From assembly GCA_025769875.1 (NCBI GenBank), contig JAGFNK010000160.1:41992-105991 (forward strand): 64,000 nt of DNA, in the 5' to 3' direction. The DNA comes from Russula earlei. Lineage: Eukaryota; Basidiomycota; Agaricomycetes; Russulales; Russulaceae. The position numbers were made by a program, and so were the translations under genes. Shown here one piece after another: positions 25,626 to 35,326 of this stretch (the first letter of the stretch is position 1; each line of letters begins with the position of its first letter). The notes under the pieces are model-generated. The model had not been told where the DNA came from, did no database searches, and worked only from the letters and a program-made list of their open reading frames with translations.

Positions 25626-27218
25626 ATGAAATATTTGTTGTCCTGCTTATGTACAATGCTTGTATTCCTTCATGTTACAGGGCAAACCACCGATCAATGG
25701 CTGGCGGAGCTGGATAAAAATATTGAACAGTCCGGCCGGTACGATGCTACCTGGCAGGCAGAAATAGACGCCTTAAAAAAGAACCCCTTAAAGAATACCC
25801 CCGCAGAACAGTTTACTACCTGCCTTGGCCTGTACGAAGCCTATAAGATCTTCAATTACGATTCCGCATTTGATTATGCCAAACAATTACAGGTAGCTGC
25901 CGCGCGTTTGAACGACCCTTCCAAAGAAGTATATGCCCGGATCAAACTCGGGTTCACCCTGATCTCTTCCGGTATGTTCAAGGAAACGCTGGACTCTCTT
26001 AACTCCATTAATATACAGGGCATGCCCGATTCGGTAAAGGCAGAGTACTATTCCCTGATGGGACGATACTATTATGACCTGGGCGATTTCGATAATGATA
26101 CTTACCACACGCCGCTATATATTGCCAAAGGGAATAAGTATATCGATTCCGCCCTGCAGTTATACCCGCCGGCTTCTTTTTCTTACTCCTATTATACCGG
26201 GTTAAAGGATATTAAGTCCGGCAATAACGACAAAGCCCTCCTGGAGTTTCAAAAAACCATGAGCCGGCAGGATCTTACCCATCACCAACTCGCCGTTGCA
26301 GCTTCTACACTGAGCGATATTTATATCAAAACAGGACAAACAGATACAGCTATGATCCTGCTGATCCGGTCAGCCATAGCGGATATACAATCTTCTACCA
26401 AAGAGAACGCAGCCATCTTCAACCTCGCCCAGTTATTGTACAAGAAGGGCGATGTAAAAAGGGCTTCCTCTTATATAGAGAAAGCGATTGCCGATGCGGG
26501 CTTTTATGGAGCCAGGCAAAGAAAAGTACAGGTAAGCTCCATCCTGCCACTGATAGAAGGCGAGAAAATAAGTAGGGTAGAGGGACAAAAAACAATACTC
26601 ATCACTTACTCCACCATTGCCACCGTACTGCTGTTATTGGTAGTGGTACTGGCTGCAATCATTCTGCGACAGGTAAAGAAATTGCAACTGGCAAAGCAGA
26701 TCATCACCACTGCACATCATAAAGAGCAGGAGATCAATTATCGCTTAACGGAAGCCAATAAGATCAAGGAAGAGTATATCGGTTACTTCTTTAATACCAA
26801 CTCAGAATTCTTTGCCAAGATCGAAAAGTTCAAAGAAGCCCTGGACCAAAAGGTTGCCTACCGGAAGCTGGATGAAGTAATGGCACTCGCCAAAACCATC
26901 AACCTGAAAAAAGAAAAAGAGGAGTTGTTAAAGAACTTTGACAAGGTTTTCCTGAAACTATTTCCGAACTTTGTAGACGAGTTCAATGCCTTCTTTCACG
27001 AAGAAGACAGGATCAAACTAAAGGGGGATGAGTTGCTCAATACCGACCTCCGCATATTTGCCCTCATCCGGATGGGTATCCATGATACAGAGAAGATCGC
27101 CCAGATCCTCGAATACTCGGTAAATACCATCAATACCTACAAAACAAAGATCAAAAACAAGTCTATTATCCCCAACGAGGAATTCGAACACCGCATCATG
27201 GCCATTAAAACAGTATAG
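25626..27218 (+). CDS. TPR-containing membrane regulator, DUF6377-like
   Basis: 530 residues: signal peptide (MKYLLSCLCTMLVFLHVTGQ), a periplasmic helical-repeat region (~20-320, TPR-like), one membrane helix (ITYSTIATVLLLLVVVLAAIIL), a cytoplasmic coiled coil and a C-terminal part ending in a LuxR-like helix-turn-helix (TDLRIFALIRMGIHDTEKIAQILEYSVNTINTYKTKIKN). This resembles the single-membrane-pass regulators often found next to susCD pairs. It ends 515 bp before the second SusC, in the same direction, so it is a good candidate controller of that locus (inference). Confidence 0.82.
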   Translation: MKYLLSCLCTMLVFLHVTGQTTDQWLAELDKNIEQSGRYDATWQAEIDALKKNPLKNTPAEQFTTCLGLYEAYKIFNYDSAFDYAKQLQVAAARLNDPSKEVYARIKLGFTLISSGMFKETLDSLNSINIQGMPDSVKAEYYSLMGRYYYDLGDFDNDTYHTPLYIAKGNKYIDSALQLYPPASFSYSYYTGLKDIKSGNNDKALLEFQKTMSRQDLTHHQLAVAASTLSDIYIKTGQTDTAMILLIRSAIADIQSSTKENAAIFNLAQLLYKKGDVKRASSYIEKAIADAGFYGARQRKVQVSSILPLIEGEKISRVEGQKTILITYSTIATVLLLLVVVLAAIILRQVKKLQLAKQIITTAHHKEQEINYRLTEANKIKEEYIGYFFNTNSEFFAKIEKFKEALDQKVAYRKLDEVMALAKTINLKKEKEELLKNFDKVFLKLFPNFVDEFNAFFHEEDRIKLKGDELLNTDLRIFALIRMGIHDTEKIAQILEYSVNTINTYKTKIKNKSIIPNEEFEHRIMAIKTV

Positions 27219-27733
27219 GGCAATCCAATACACCTTACGGATGCCAGCTCCACCCTTCAACCAGGCCATAAAAGACGGCAAATGAACGGCTAATGGACGG
27301 CAAATGAACGGCAAATGGAGCTTTTAGCACCCTTTATTCCCTATGCAAGTCCGTCTTAAGTTCCTTTCTGTGCAAATCTGCGGGCGCTTAATCTGCGTTA
27401 TCTGCGGGAAATATTATAGGTCATATGTATTTATCCCTCTTATCTACATTATATATTAATAAATATAATGTAATTGATAGCCAATTAGTTATATCGTTAA
27501 ATCCCCCTCAAATGGCCAATATTTCTTATAAAACAGCAATATAAATTGCCTTCCCCTTGTAAGCTGTCTTTCTTTGATGTGTCAAATGAGAAATAACGAG
27601 TCTCCTTTGAAACTGCCATCATCTTTTACGAAACTTAATTGCTTGTATCATGAAAATCCATCCACTGTAACCTGCACACCCCTGCTAAAAGTCACTCAAC
27701 CATTTCCATCATCACTTCAATAAACTCCTGTTT
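27219..27733. other. 515-bp regulatory gap before the second susC
   Basis: No gene seen. It holds four 11-bp tandem units (27275-27318), ATCTGCG words at about 27376-27410, an inverted repeat CATTATAT (27447-27454)/ATATAATG (27463-27470), and AT-rich DNA to about 27550. The promoter of the susC-susD-GH97 operon should lie here; I could not fix a convincing TAnnTTTG box. Confidence 0.5.
27275..27318. repeat. Four 11-bp tandem repeats (ACGGCAAATGA)
   Basis: Units ACGGCAAATGA, ACGGCTAATGG, ACGGCAAATGA and ACGGCAAATGG follow one another without gaps. The 11-bp spacing is about one helical turn, so they could be stacked binding sites upstream of the second sus locus. Confidence 0.75.
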
Positions 27734-30700
27734 ATGACAAAACAACGATTGCTGGGGAAGCTATTAGTATGCTCCCTTATGCTACTGGTCTTTAGTTTTA
27801 CCCAAGCCCAAAACAAAACCATTACCGGTAAGGTGACCGACGACAAAGGCGCTGGCATCTCTTCTGTTTCGGTATTTGTAAAGGGGTCAAAAGCCGGTGC
27901 CAATACATCGGCCACCGGGGAATTTAAACTATCAGTACCAGCCAAAACAACAACCCTGGTATTTTCCAGCATTGGTTATGAATCCAAAGAAGTTACGATT
28001 ACCGGCATCAATGAAGTGAGTGTTACACTGGCAACAGCGATAGCGCATTTCGAAGATGTGGTAGTAGTAGGATATGGTACACAAAAAAGAAAGGATGTAA
28101 CCGGTTCGGTAGCTTCTGTTAGTGGCGCTGCCATCAGGAACCAGCCTGTTACCAATGTTACAGAAGCATTACAAGGCAGGGCTGCCGGCGTGGAAGTAAT
28201 CAAAAACTCCGGCGCACCCGATGCCACGCCTACTATCATCATCAGGGGCTTGTCTTCTTTACACCAACCCAACCCATTGTACATCGTTGACGGGGTACGT
28301 ATGCCCGGCGATAATATCAATGTACAGGATATTGCTTCTATCGATATCCTCAAAGATGCAAGCGCAGCTGCCATTTATGGTTCTGCAGCAGCAGGTGGAG
28401 TGATCGTGATCACTACCAAAAAAGGAGCTGGTTCAAAACCCAATATCAATTTCAATGTTCGGTATGGAGTAACCAAGCCTAAGCTGGTTAATCTTCTGGA
28501 CAAAGCAGGTTATATAAAAATGGAGAATGTACTGAACCCTGCTTATTTCGCCGGAGCGGCTCATACGGATACCTTACCTGATGTTGATTGGGTGCATGTA
28601 TTGTATGGCAATGGTACCGAGCAGAACTACAACCTGTCTATCAATGGTTCTACGCCTACTACCAATTACCTGTTCTCCGGGTTTTACAATGCACAGAAAG
28701 GTATCTATATCAAGAACTATTCTAACATTGGCGGCGTTCGCGTAAACACCGATTATAAGCTGGGTGATTATATAAAGATAGGAGAGCAGCTCGCGGTATC
28801 CCAACGCCAAACGGCGCCATTGGGCCCTGTGGAACCACAGTTACACAATGCGCCTTTCCGTACCCTGCCCATTATACCCTTGTACCAGCCTAATGGAAAA
28901 GTAGGGGTGGTACCTCCCGGTTATGGCATCTCTTTCGGTGGACCTAACCCATTGGGCGCTGTTAACTCTGCCAACATACAGAACCAGAAGAACAACCTGC
29001 AGGGTAATGTGTTTGCGGAGATCAGGCTGCCATTACACCTAAGCTTCAGAACCAATTATGGTTACTCTTATTATGATGAAACACAGGATTACTTCCAGGA
29101 CAACCGCGATTTTGGTCCCGGTACCCCTGCTGCTAATTCATTAAGCAAATACGCGATCAACAGCCAACAATTGTTGAGCAACTATGTATTGACATATAAC
29201 CAGTCTTTTGGCCAGCATAACATCACTGCTATTGTGGGTTATGAGCAGATCTCAGCCAAATACAATATCACTACTGCCAATGAAAGCGCTATCGGGTTAC
29301 CTGGTTACTCTTTTATTCAAACCTCTTCTTCTGCGGCCAGTGTATCTGGTAAATACGATCCCAACCTGCTGATCAAATCACAGTTTGGAACACTGAACTA
29401 TAACTATAGCAACAAGTACTATATCTCCGGAACCATCCGCCAGGATGCGAACTTCATGGTGTTTGGTCCTAATAAACAAAAAGGAACCTTTGGCGCTGCT
29501 TCAGCAGGATGGAACATTGCCAATGAAGCGTTCTTCCGCAAAGCGGTTCCTGCTATTAATGTATTGAAACTACGTGGCAGCTATGGTGTATTGGGTAACA
29601 GCAATATTCCTCCCTATTCTTACCTCTCTACCTATAGCCAGTTTAACGGAACCAGTGGTATTGCCAACGGCGGGCAGAACTATGCACCCGGTGCGCCATT
29701 GGATATTGCGAACACCATCAGTTCTGTACCCAATCCTAACCTGCATTGGGAAAGCCTGTACGAAACCAATATTGGTATAGATGGAGAAGCGTTTAAGGGT
29801 AAATTCTACTTTACGGTAGAGTGGTATAATAAAACCACTAAGGATATGTTGTATGCCTTACCGCTGCCATTGAGCTCCGGTTATACAGCGCCTTATTTTG
29901 TAAACATTGGTAATGTAATGAGCCGGGGTGTTGACCTGTTATTGGGTTACAGGGATCATGTGGGTAAACTGAACTTTGATGTAAGTGCCACAGCCGGCTT
30001 TAATAAGAACAAAGTGCAGGACCTCGATGGCATTACCAACGATGCCTTATATGATGGCCGTAACTATTATACCAATTTAGACCAGAGTGGTTTTAACCTC
30101 ATGGGCACTGCACCGTTAACGATCACCAAAGCGGGTTTACCTTTTGGTTCGTTCTATGGGTATAAGGCCATTGGTATTTTCCAGACGGATGCCGACGCTG
30201 CCGGACAAAAAGTAAATGGTAAAGTAGCACATGCCGGTGACCTTCGGTTCCAGGACCTCGATAAGAACGGTAGCATTGATGGTACCGACAGGCAGGTGAT
30301 TGGTAACCCTAATCCTAAGCTGGTATATGGTGTAAACATACGCCTGAATTGGCAGGGATTTGATGCTGCACTACTCTTTAACGGTGTGGCAGGGGTTGAC
30401 ATCTTTAATGGTGTAAAAGCGTATGAGCAATCGCCTTTTGCAGATGGCAACAGTACCAGCCAGATCTTCGGCGCCTCCTTCTTTGGCAGCAATGGTGTAA
30501 CGGCACAGCCACGCATACTGGCACCGGATAAAACACTAGATCCTAACGGTAACTATAACTCCGTGAACAGCTACTTTGTAGAAAGCGGTGCATATGTAAA
30601 GCTCAAGAACTTACAGGTAGGCTATACTTTCTCTAATAACCTGATGAGTAAGGCAAGCATTAAGAGTGCGCGGCTGTTTGTAATGGCAAACAACCTGTTT

Positions 30701-30871
30701 ACCATTACCAAATATTCTGGTCTTGATCCTGAGATCGGCAGTGCGTATTCTGTACAATCTGCTTCCGGCTTTGTAGGTACTACTGTGGGTGTAACTACCA
30801 GGGGTGTTGATGCGGTAGCGCAATATCCTCAAACACGTATCTATTCAGTTGGCCTTGATGTTAATTTCTAA
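27734..30871 (+). CDS. SusC/RagA-like TonB-dependent transporter
   Basis: 1045 residues, intact. Leader ending FTQAQ, carboxypeptidase-regulatory-like domain (ITGKVTDDKGAGISSVSVFV), TonB box (FEDVVVVGYGTQKRKDVTGSV), plug (PTIIIRGLSSLHQPNPLYIVDGVRM, IDILKDASAAAIYGSAAAGGVIVITTKKG) and a 22-strand-type barrel ending TRIYSVGLDVNF. Unlike the first SusC it has no STN domain, so sigma/FecR signalling is not expected. It is the first gene of susC-susD-GH97, with SusD 19 bp downstream. Confidence 0.96.
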   Translation: MTKQRLLGKLLVCSLMLLVFSFTQAQNKTITGKVTDDKGAGISSVSVFVKGSKAGANTSATGEFKLSVPAKTTTLVFSSIGYESKEVTITGINEVSVTLATAIAHFEDVVVVGYGTQKRKDVTGSVASVSGAAIRNQPVTNVTEALQGRAAGVEVIKNSGAPDATPTIIIRGLSSLHQPNPLYIVDGVRMPGDNINVQDIASIDILKDASAAAIYGSAAAGGVIVITTKKGAGSKPNINFNVRYGVTKPKLVNLLDKAGYIKMENVLNPAYFAGAAHTDTLPDVDWVHVLYGNGTEQNYNLSINGSTPTTNYLFSGFYNAQKGIYIKNYSNIGGVRVNTDYKLGDYIKIGEQLAVSQRQTAPLGPVEPQLHNAPFRTLPIIPLYQPNGKVGVVPPGYGISFGGPNPLGAVNSANIQNQKNNLQGNVFAEIRLPLHLSFRTNYGYSYYDETQDYFQDNRDFGPGTPAANSLSKYAINSQQLLSNYVLTYNQSFGQHNITAIVGYEQISAKYNITTANESAIGLPGYSFIQTSSSAASVSGKYDPNLLIKSQFGTLNYNYSNKYYISGTIRQDANFMVFGPNKQKGTFGAASAGWNIANEAFFRKAVPAINVLKLRGSYGVLGNSNIPPYSYLSTYSQFNGTSGIANGGQNYAPGAPLDIANTISSVPNPNLHWESLYETNIGIDGEAFKGKFYFTVEWYNKTTKDMLYALPLPLSSGYTAPYFVNIGNVMSRGVDLLLGYRDHVGKLNFDVSATAGFNKNKVQDLDGITNDALYDGRNYYTNLDQSGFNLMGTAPLTITKAGLPFGSFYGYKAIGIFQTDADAAGQKVNGKVAHAGDLRFQDLDKNGSIDGTDRQVIGNPNPKLVYGVNIRLNWQGFDAALLFNGVAGVDIFNGVKAYEQSPFADGNSTSQIFGASFFGSNGVTAQPRILAPDKTLDPNGNYNSVNSYFVESGAYVKLKNLQVGYTFSNNLMSKASIKSARLFVMANNLFTITKYSGLDPEIGSAYSVQSASGFVGTTVGVTTRGVDAVAQYPQTRIYSVGLDVNF

Positions 30872-30890
30872 TCCAATAAAGCATTAAACA

Positions 30891-32723
30891 ATGTATAAAA
30901 AAATATTTTCCCTCCTGGTACTGGTTACATTAACGGTAACCGGTTGTAAAAAAGACCCTTCGCTGGTAGGGCCTACGGATCAGTACTCCACCGGTAACTA
31001 CCCGGCGAGCCTGCTGGACCTGAATAGTGTATTGGCGCCCTGTTATTCTAACCTGCGCGATCAATACCTGTATGGCTTCGACTTTTTGCCAAAGATGCTC
31101 GCAAACTCTACCCATGCGGCCAATTCCAGTTATAGCGATCCTGATTGGAGCGGCTTTATCTCTATGAACACCATCACCTCTACCAATGGTTTTGTATCCG
31201 GTGTATGGCAGGCATTATTCACTGGCGTGAAGAACTGCAATGTGGCCCTGGCTGGTGCTGATTTCTATGAAAAGAATTATGCAAAGCCATCTGATAAAGC
31301 GAGTATCGATTATGTACGCGGGCAGGCTTATTTTCTGCGTGCCTATTATTACTTTATGCTGGAGAACCTGTATGGAGAAGATAACCTGCTAACGCCAACA
31401 GCAAAGGATACCTTAGGTGTTCCGTTGTTTAGCGGCTTACCGGCCAACTTTGCACTTACCCAACAACCCCGCAGTTCTATTACTGCTGTGTGGACATTGA
31501 TCAAGAGCGACCTGCAACAGTCTGCCACCTTGTTAAAAGGACAGGTATGGACAGGTAACGACCTGGGAAGGGCTACTGAATGGAGCGCCAAAGCATTACT
31601 GGGCAAGTCATATGTATTTACTAAAGACTGGACCAATGCGAAGACTACTTTACTGGATGTGATCAACAATAGCGGTAAAACATTGATGCCTTATGCTAAA
31701 TACCATGATGCTTTTATTGGCATCAGTGCGAATGAGTTTAACGAAGAATCATTGTTTGAGCTGAATGTTGACCAGGATTCCAAAGGCAATGACTATGGTA
31801 TTTATGGCGCTAAAGCGGCTAATGCTACTACTATTATGGGTTTGATATGGCCGCCGTTTGCATTGGGGTATGATGGTACAGAGAACTCTTCTAATGCCCT
31901 GGGTTATGGTAACGAAGTCATTCATGATAAGAATGTGGTTCGCTTTGGTTTTAACCTGGGTACTTTTTCACTGGTAACCAATCCCAACTTCAATAACAGC
32001 CAACCCGCTTCTTATACCAACCCGGCTAAAGTAATGGACCCTACCTATAAAGCGGCTTCCATAGCAGCGCGTACGAATGGAACAGTTGATCCACGGGCTT
32101 ATGTAAACATGCTACAGCCCTGGGTTGATTCTGTAAAGTTTGACGGGCAGCACTGGTTCCCGGTATCAAGACCCAATTATATTATGGGTGATGCGAACCT
32201 GAATACAGAGTATGGCTGGAGCTTCCGTAAGTATGCGCCTATTTTTAACAGCATCAATAGTACAGGTCCGGCAGAAGGCGCGAATATTTATATTCTTCGT
32301 CTCGCTGATATCTATCTCTTATATGCAGAAGCCAATGCGAATTCAGGTGGCGCAGCTACAGCCCTGGAATACATCAATAAAGTAAAACGCAGGGCTTATG
32401 GTTATCCTGTTAATACCCCTTCCGCGGTTGATTATGCCAGCCTTACGGCCAACACGCCGGCTAAAGCAGTGGCTAATGACCCTGTATTGGGTACCAATCC
32501 ATTGTATTATGAACGTTGGGCTGAATTGTTTAACGAGGGCCATTGGTGGTTTGATATGTGTCGCTGGCATTTAGGCGCTTCTGAAGCTGCTTTCTATGTT
32601 ACAGCAAGAACGATCTCTACCAGTTTTACATGGGATAATAAATCCTATACATGGCCTATACCGTTGACAGAGATCAACTCTAATCCAAAGATAGCAGGAC
32701 AACAAAACCCGAACTACAATTAG
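30891..32723 (+). CDS. SusD/RagB-like surface lipoprotein
   Basis: 610 residues, lipoprotein leader with Cys in LTVTGCKKDP. SusD features: VRGQAYFLRAYYYFMLENLYGEDNLL, RATEWSAKALLGKSYVFTKDW, ILRLADIYLLYAEANAN, YINKVKRRAYGYP, ERWAELFNEGHWWFDMCRW and the end YTWPIPLTEINSNPKIAGQQNPNYN. It would form the lid of the adjacent SusC channel. Larger than the first SusD of the window, with inserts between residues ~290 and 440. Confidence 0.95.
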   Translation: MYKKIFSLLVLVTLTVTGCKKDPSLVGPTDQYSTGNYPASLLDLNSVLAPCYSNLRDQYLYGFDFLPKMLANSTHAANSSYSDPDWSGFISMNTITSTNGFVSGVWQALFTGVKNCNVALAGADFYEKNYAKPSDKASIDYVRGQAYFLRAYYYFMLENLYGEDNLLTPTAKDTLGVPLFSGLPANFALTQQPRSSITAVWTLIKSDLQQSATLLKGQVWTGNDLGRATEWSAKALLGKSYVFTKDWTNAKTTLLDVINNSGKTLMPYAKYHDAFIGISANEFNEESLFELNVDQDSKGNDYGIYGAKAANATTIMGLIWPPFALGYDGTENSSNALGYGNEVIHDKNVVRFGFNLGTFSLVTNPNFNNSQPASYTNPAKVMDPTYKAASIAARTNGTVDPRAYVNMLQPWVDSVKFDGQHWFPVSRPNYIMGDANLNTEYGWSFRKYAPIFNSINSTGPAEGANIYILRLADIYLLYAEANANSGGAATALEYINKVKRRAYGYPVNTPSAVDYASLTANTPAKAVANDPVLGTNPLYYERWAELFNEGHWWFDMCRWHLGASEAAFYVTARTISTSFTWDNKSYTWPIPLTEINSNPKIAGQQNPNYN

Positions 32724-32745
32724 TAATGGGTAATTGTTAATTGTT

Positions 32746-32781
32746 AATTGTCAATGGTTCAATCATCAACCATTGACAATT
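32746..32781. repeat. Perfect 14-bp inverted repeat of AATTGTCAATGGTT words
   Basis: AATTGTCAATGGTT (32746-32759) and its complement at 32768-32781 flank an 8-nt loop. Further copies of the same words (TTAACAATTAACCATTGACAATTG) run up to the GH97 start. It lies between susD and the GH97 gene and may reduce read-through or protect mRNA ends. Confidence 0.7.
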
Positions 32782-32829
32782 ATCACCTATGGTCCATCAT
32801 TAACAATTAACCATTGACAATTGACAATT

Positions 32830-34950
32830 ATGATAAATGTTATGTTACGTAAGGCTACTATTGCCACCTGTTTGTTTATTGTATGTGTTTTGCAGAGAAC
32901 TGCGGCACAACAGGGGGAAACAGTACAGATGAATAAGGTGCAGCTATCCTTCTCCGTAGATGTTGCCGGCAGGCCGGTATATGAAGTGTGGTTCGATCAT
33001 AAGGCGGTGATCCTGCCTTCTGCGCTTGGCTTTGTATTGAATACGGATAGCACTTTTTATAAAGGGTTTGTGCTAAAGAGTGTAACCAAAAAGCAGGCCG
33101 ATGAAACATGGCAGCCTGTTTGGGGTGAAGTAAAAACGATCCGCAATCATTATACAGAACTAACAGCGCACCTGGCAAAAGCTTCTTCGGGTGTACTGAT
33201 GGATCTTGTGTTCCGTGTATTTGAAGATGGCGTAGGCTTTCGTTATGTATTTCCAAAGCAACCCGGGTTAACGTATTGCACCGTGCTTAATGAGTGTACA
33301 CAGTTTCACTTGGCAGGCGACCACAAAACCTTTTGGATCCCCGGTGATTATGATACCAATGAATACCCCTATACTACTTCAAAGTTAAGCGCGGTGGATG
33401 CGTGGAAGGTGATGAATGCTTCTACTGATATTGCTGTTCGGGTAGCCCCTGATCAGTATGCAGTGCAAACGCCATTGATGATGAAGACAGCTGATGGATT
33501 GTATATTAATATACATGAGGCAGGGTTAAAAGATTATACGGCTATGCAGCTGCATGTGGATAGAGATACCCACCTGCTAACAGCTGCACTGGTGCCGGAT
33601 GCTACGGGTAACAAGGCCTACCTGCATGCTCCTTACCACACGCCCTGGCGTACGATTATTGTAAGCGATAAAGCAACAGATATACTGGCGAGTAAAATGA
33701 TCCTGAACCTGAATGATCCTTCTGTGATAGGCGATACCTCCTGGATCCACCCCATGAAGTTTGCGGGTGTATGGTGGGAGATGCAGATAGGCAAAAGCAC
33801 CTGGAGCTATTCCGATTACCCTGATAGTCTTTCTGCTGCGGGCAGGTTAATACCCAGCGGCCGGCATGGTGCGAATACTGCTAATGTAAAGCGATACATA
33901 GATTTTGCTGCGCAGAATGGCATTCAAGGCGTGTTGGTAGAAGGATGGAATACCGGATGGGAAGACTGGTTTGGTAACTGGAAAGAGAATGTATTTGATT
34001 TTGTAACGCCTTACCCGGACTTCGATATCCAGGCTATTACCCGTTATGCAGCATCGAAAGGAGTGAAGATGATCATGCACAACGAGACCTCCGGTTCTGC
34101 CACCAATTATGAGCGGCAGATGGATACCGCTTTCCGGTTTATGAATCAATATGGGTATGCTTCTGTGAAAACAGGGTATGTGGGTCGCATCATTCCCCGT
34201 GGTGAACACCATGACGGGCAATGGATGGTACAGCATTATACCCGTGTGGCTGCAAAAGCTGCCCGGTATCATGTAATGCTGGATGCGCATGAGCCTGTGA
34301 GGCCTACGGGCTTACAGCGTACTTATCCCAACTGGATGGCTTGTGAGGCCGGCAGGGGTAATGAATACAATGCTTTTAGCGATGGCAACTTGCCGGAGCA
34401 TGAAACCATATTACCCTTTACCCGTTTGATGGGCGGCCCGATGGACTATACGCCTGGTATCTTCCGGATAAAAGGATATTCTGCTGTACCGGGCAGGCAG
34501 GTGCATACCACACTGGTAAAACAACTGGCTTTGTATGTTACGCTGTATAGTCCGCTCCAAATGGTATCTGACCTTCCTGAGAATTATGAGCTGCACAAAG
34601 ATGCCTTTCAATTTATTAAAGACGTGCCGGTTGACTGGGATGATACCCATATACTCGAAGCAGAGCCGGGAGATTATGTCACCATCGCCCGTAAAGAAAA
34701 GGGTAAGGATAACTGGTTCATCGGCGCTATTACGGATGAGCAGGCAAGACAGTCCATTATAGACTTTGGCTTCCTGGATGCCGGTAAAAAATACATCGCT
34801 ACTATTTATGAAGATGCAACCAATAGTAGCTGGAATAATAATCCCGAAGCCTATACGATCCGGCAGGTACCGGTAGACCGTACTACAAAGCTTACCCTAA
34901 AGCTAGCCCCGGGCGGCGGAGCGGCTGTTAGTGTAATAAGTAGTAAGTAG
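32830..34950 (+). CDS. GH97 glycoside hydrolase, alpha-glucosidase (SusB) type
   Basis: 706 residues from ATG 32830 (MINVMLRKATIATCLFIVCVLQRTAAQ); a TTG nine bases upstream is unlikely. N-terminal GH97 beta-sandwich (LSFSVDVAGRPVYEVWFDHKAVI, FRVFEDGVGFRYVFP), a TIM barrel (MKFAGVWWEMQIG, GVLVEGWNTGWEDWFG, KGVKMIMHNETSG, MLDAHEPVRPTGLQRTYPNWMACEAGRGNEYNAF) and a C-terminal beta domain. The Glu in HNET and the Glu in MACEAGRGNEYNAF fit the inverting, alpha-glucoside-acting subgroup rather than the Asp-nucleophile retaining group. Third gene of the second sus operon, so the likely target is an alpha-linked glucan or galactoside. Confidence 0.92.
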   Translation: MINVMLRKATIATCLFIVCVLQRTAAQQGETVQMNKVQLSFSVDVAGRPVYEVWFDHKAVILPSALGFVLNTDSTFYKGFVLKSVTKKQADETWQPVWGEVKTIRNHYTELTAHLAKASSGVLMDLVFRVFEDGVGFRYVFPKQPGLTYCTVLNECTQFHLAGDHKTFWIPGDYDTNEYPYTTSKLSAVDAWKVMNASTDIAVRVAPDQYAVQTPLMMKTADGLYINIHEAGLKDYTAMQLHVDRDTHLLTAALVPDATGNKAYLHAPYHTPWRTIIVSDKATDILASKMILNLNDPSVIGDTSWIHPMKFAGVWWEMQIGKSTWSYSDYPDSLSAAGRLIPSGRHGANTANVKRYIDFAAQNGIQGVLVEGWNTGWEDWFGNWKENVFDFVTPYPDFDIQAITRYAASKGVKMIMHNETSGSATNYERQMDTAFRFMNQYGYASVKTGYVGRIIPRGEHHDGQWMVQHYTRVAAKAARYHVMLDAHEPVRPTGLQRTYPNWMACEAGRGNEYNAFSDGNLPEHETILPFTRLMGGPMDYTPGIFRIKGYSAVPGRQVHTTLVKQLALYVTLYSPLQMVSDLPENYELHKDAFQFIKDVPVDWDDTHILEAEPGDYVTIARKEKGKDNWFIGAITDEQARQSIIDFGFLDAGKKYIATIYEDATNSSWNNNPEAYTIRQVPVDRTTKLTLKLAPGGGAAVSVISSK

Positions 34951-35326
34951 TAAGTGATAGGTTGTAAGTTAAGTGGTACGTGGTACGTTTTACGTTGTAA
35001 GTAAAAGAAGGATAGCTCAATTTCTTTACGCACGTAAAACGTACAACGTATAACGTACAACTTTTCTGTAGCAATCGTTTATTGGCAAGCATACAAACGC
35101 CATCATACCCTCCGGGTTATGGTGGCTTTGTTATTTATTGATCATTGAATATTGAGTATTGAATATTTTTCCCCTCTTCCTGTTTCGTTCCCCTTTTTCC
35201 CCGTTTCGCACTCATTTTACCCCCGTTTCGTGGACATACTCACCGGATTTATCCCTGGTTTATTCATTTTTAGGCCAAAATGTACCTATAACCCTGGTCC
35301 ACATGAATCACCTTAGCTCAACTATT
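34951..35326. other. 376-bp gap with ACGTTTTACGTTGTAAGT-type inverted repeat
   Basis: No gene is supported. The first ~110 bp are built from words such as GTAAGTAGTAAGT and TACGTTTTACGTTGTAAGT. GTACGTTTTACG (34983-34994) is perfectly complementary to 35033-35044, forming a stem that probably ends the upstream transcript. The promoter of the long repeat protein should lie after 35100; the reading frame is open from a TTG at 35159 but the segment before 35303 is not leader-like. Confidence 0.55.
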
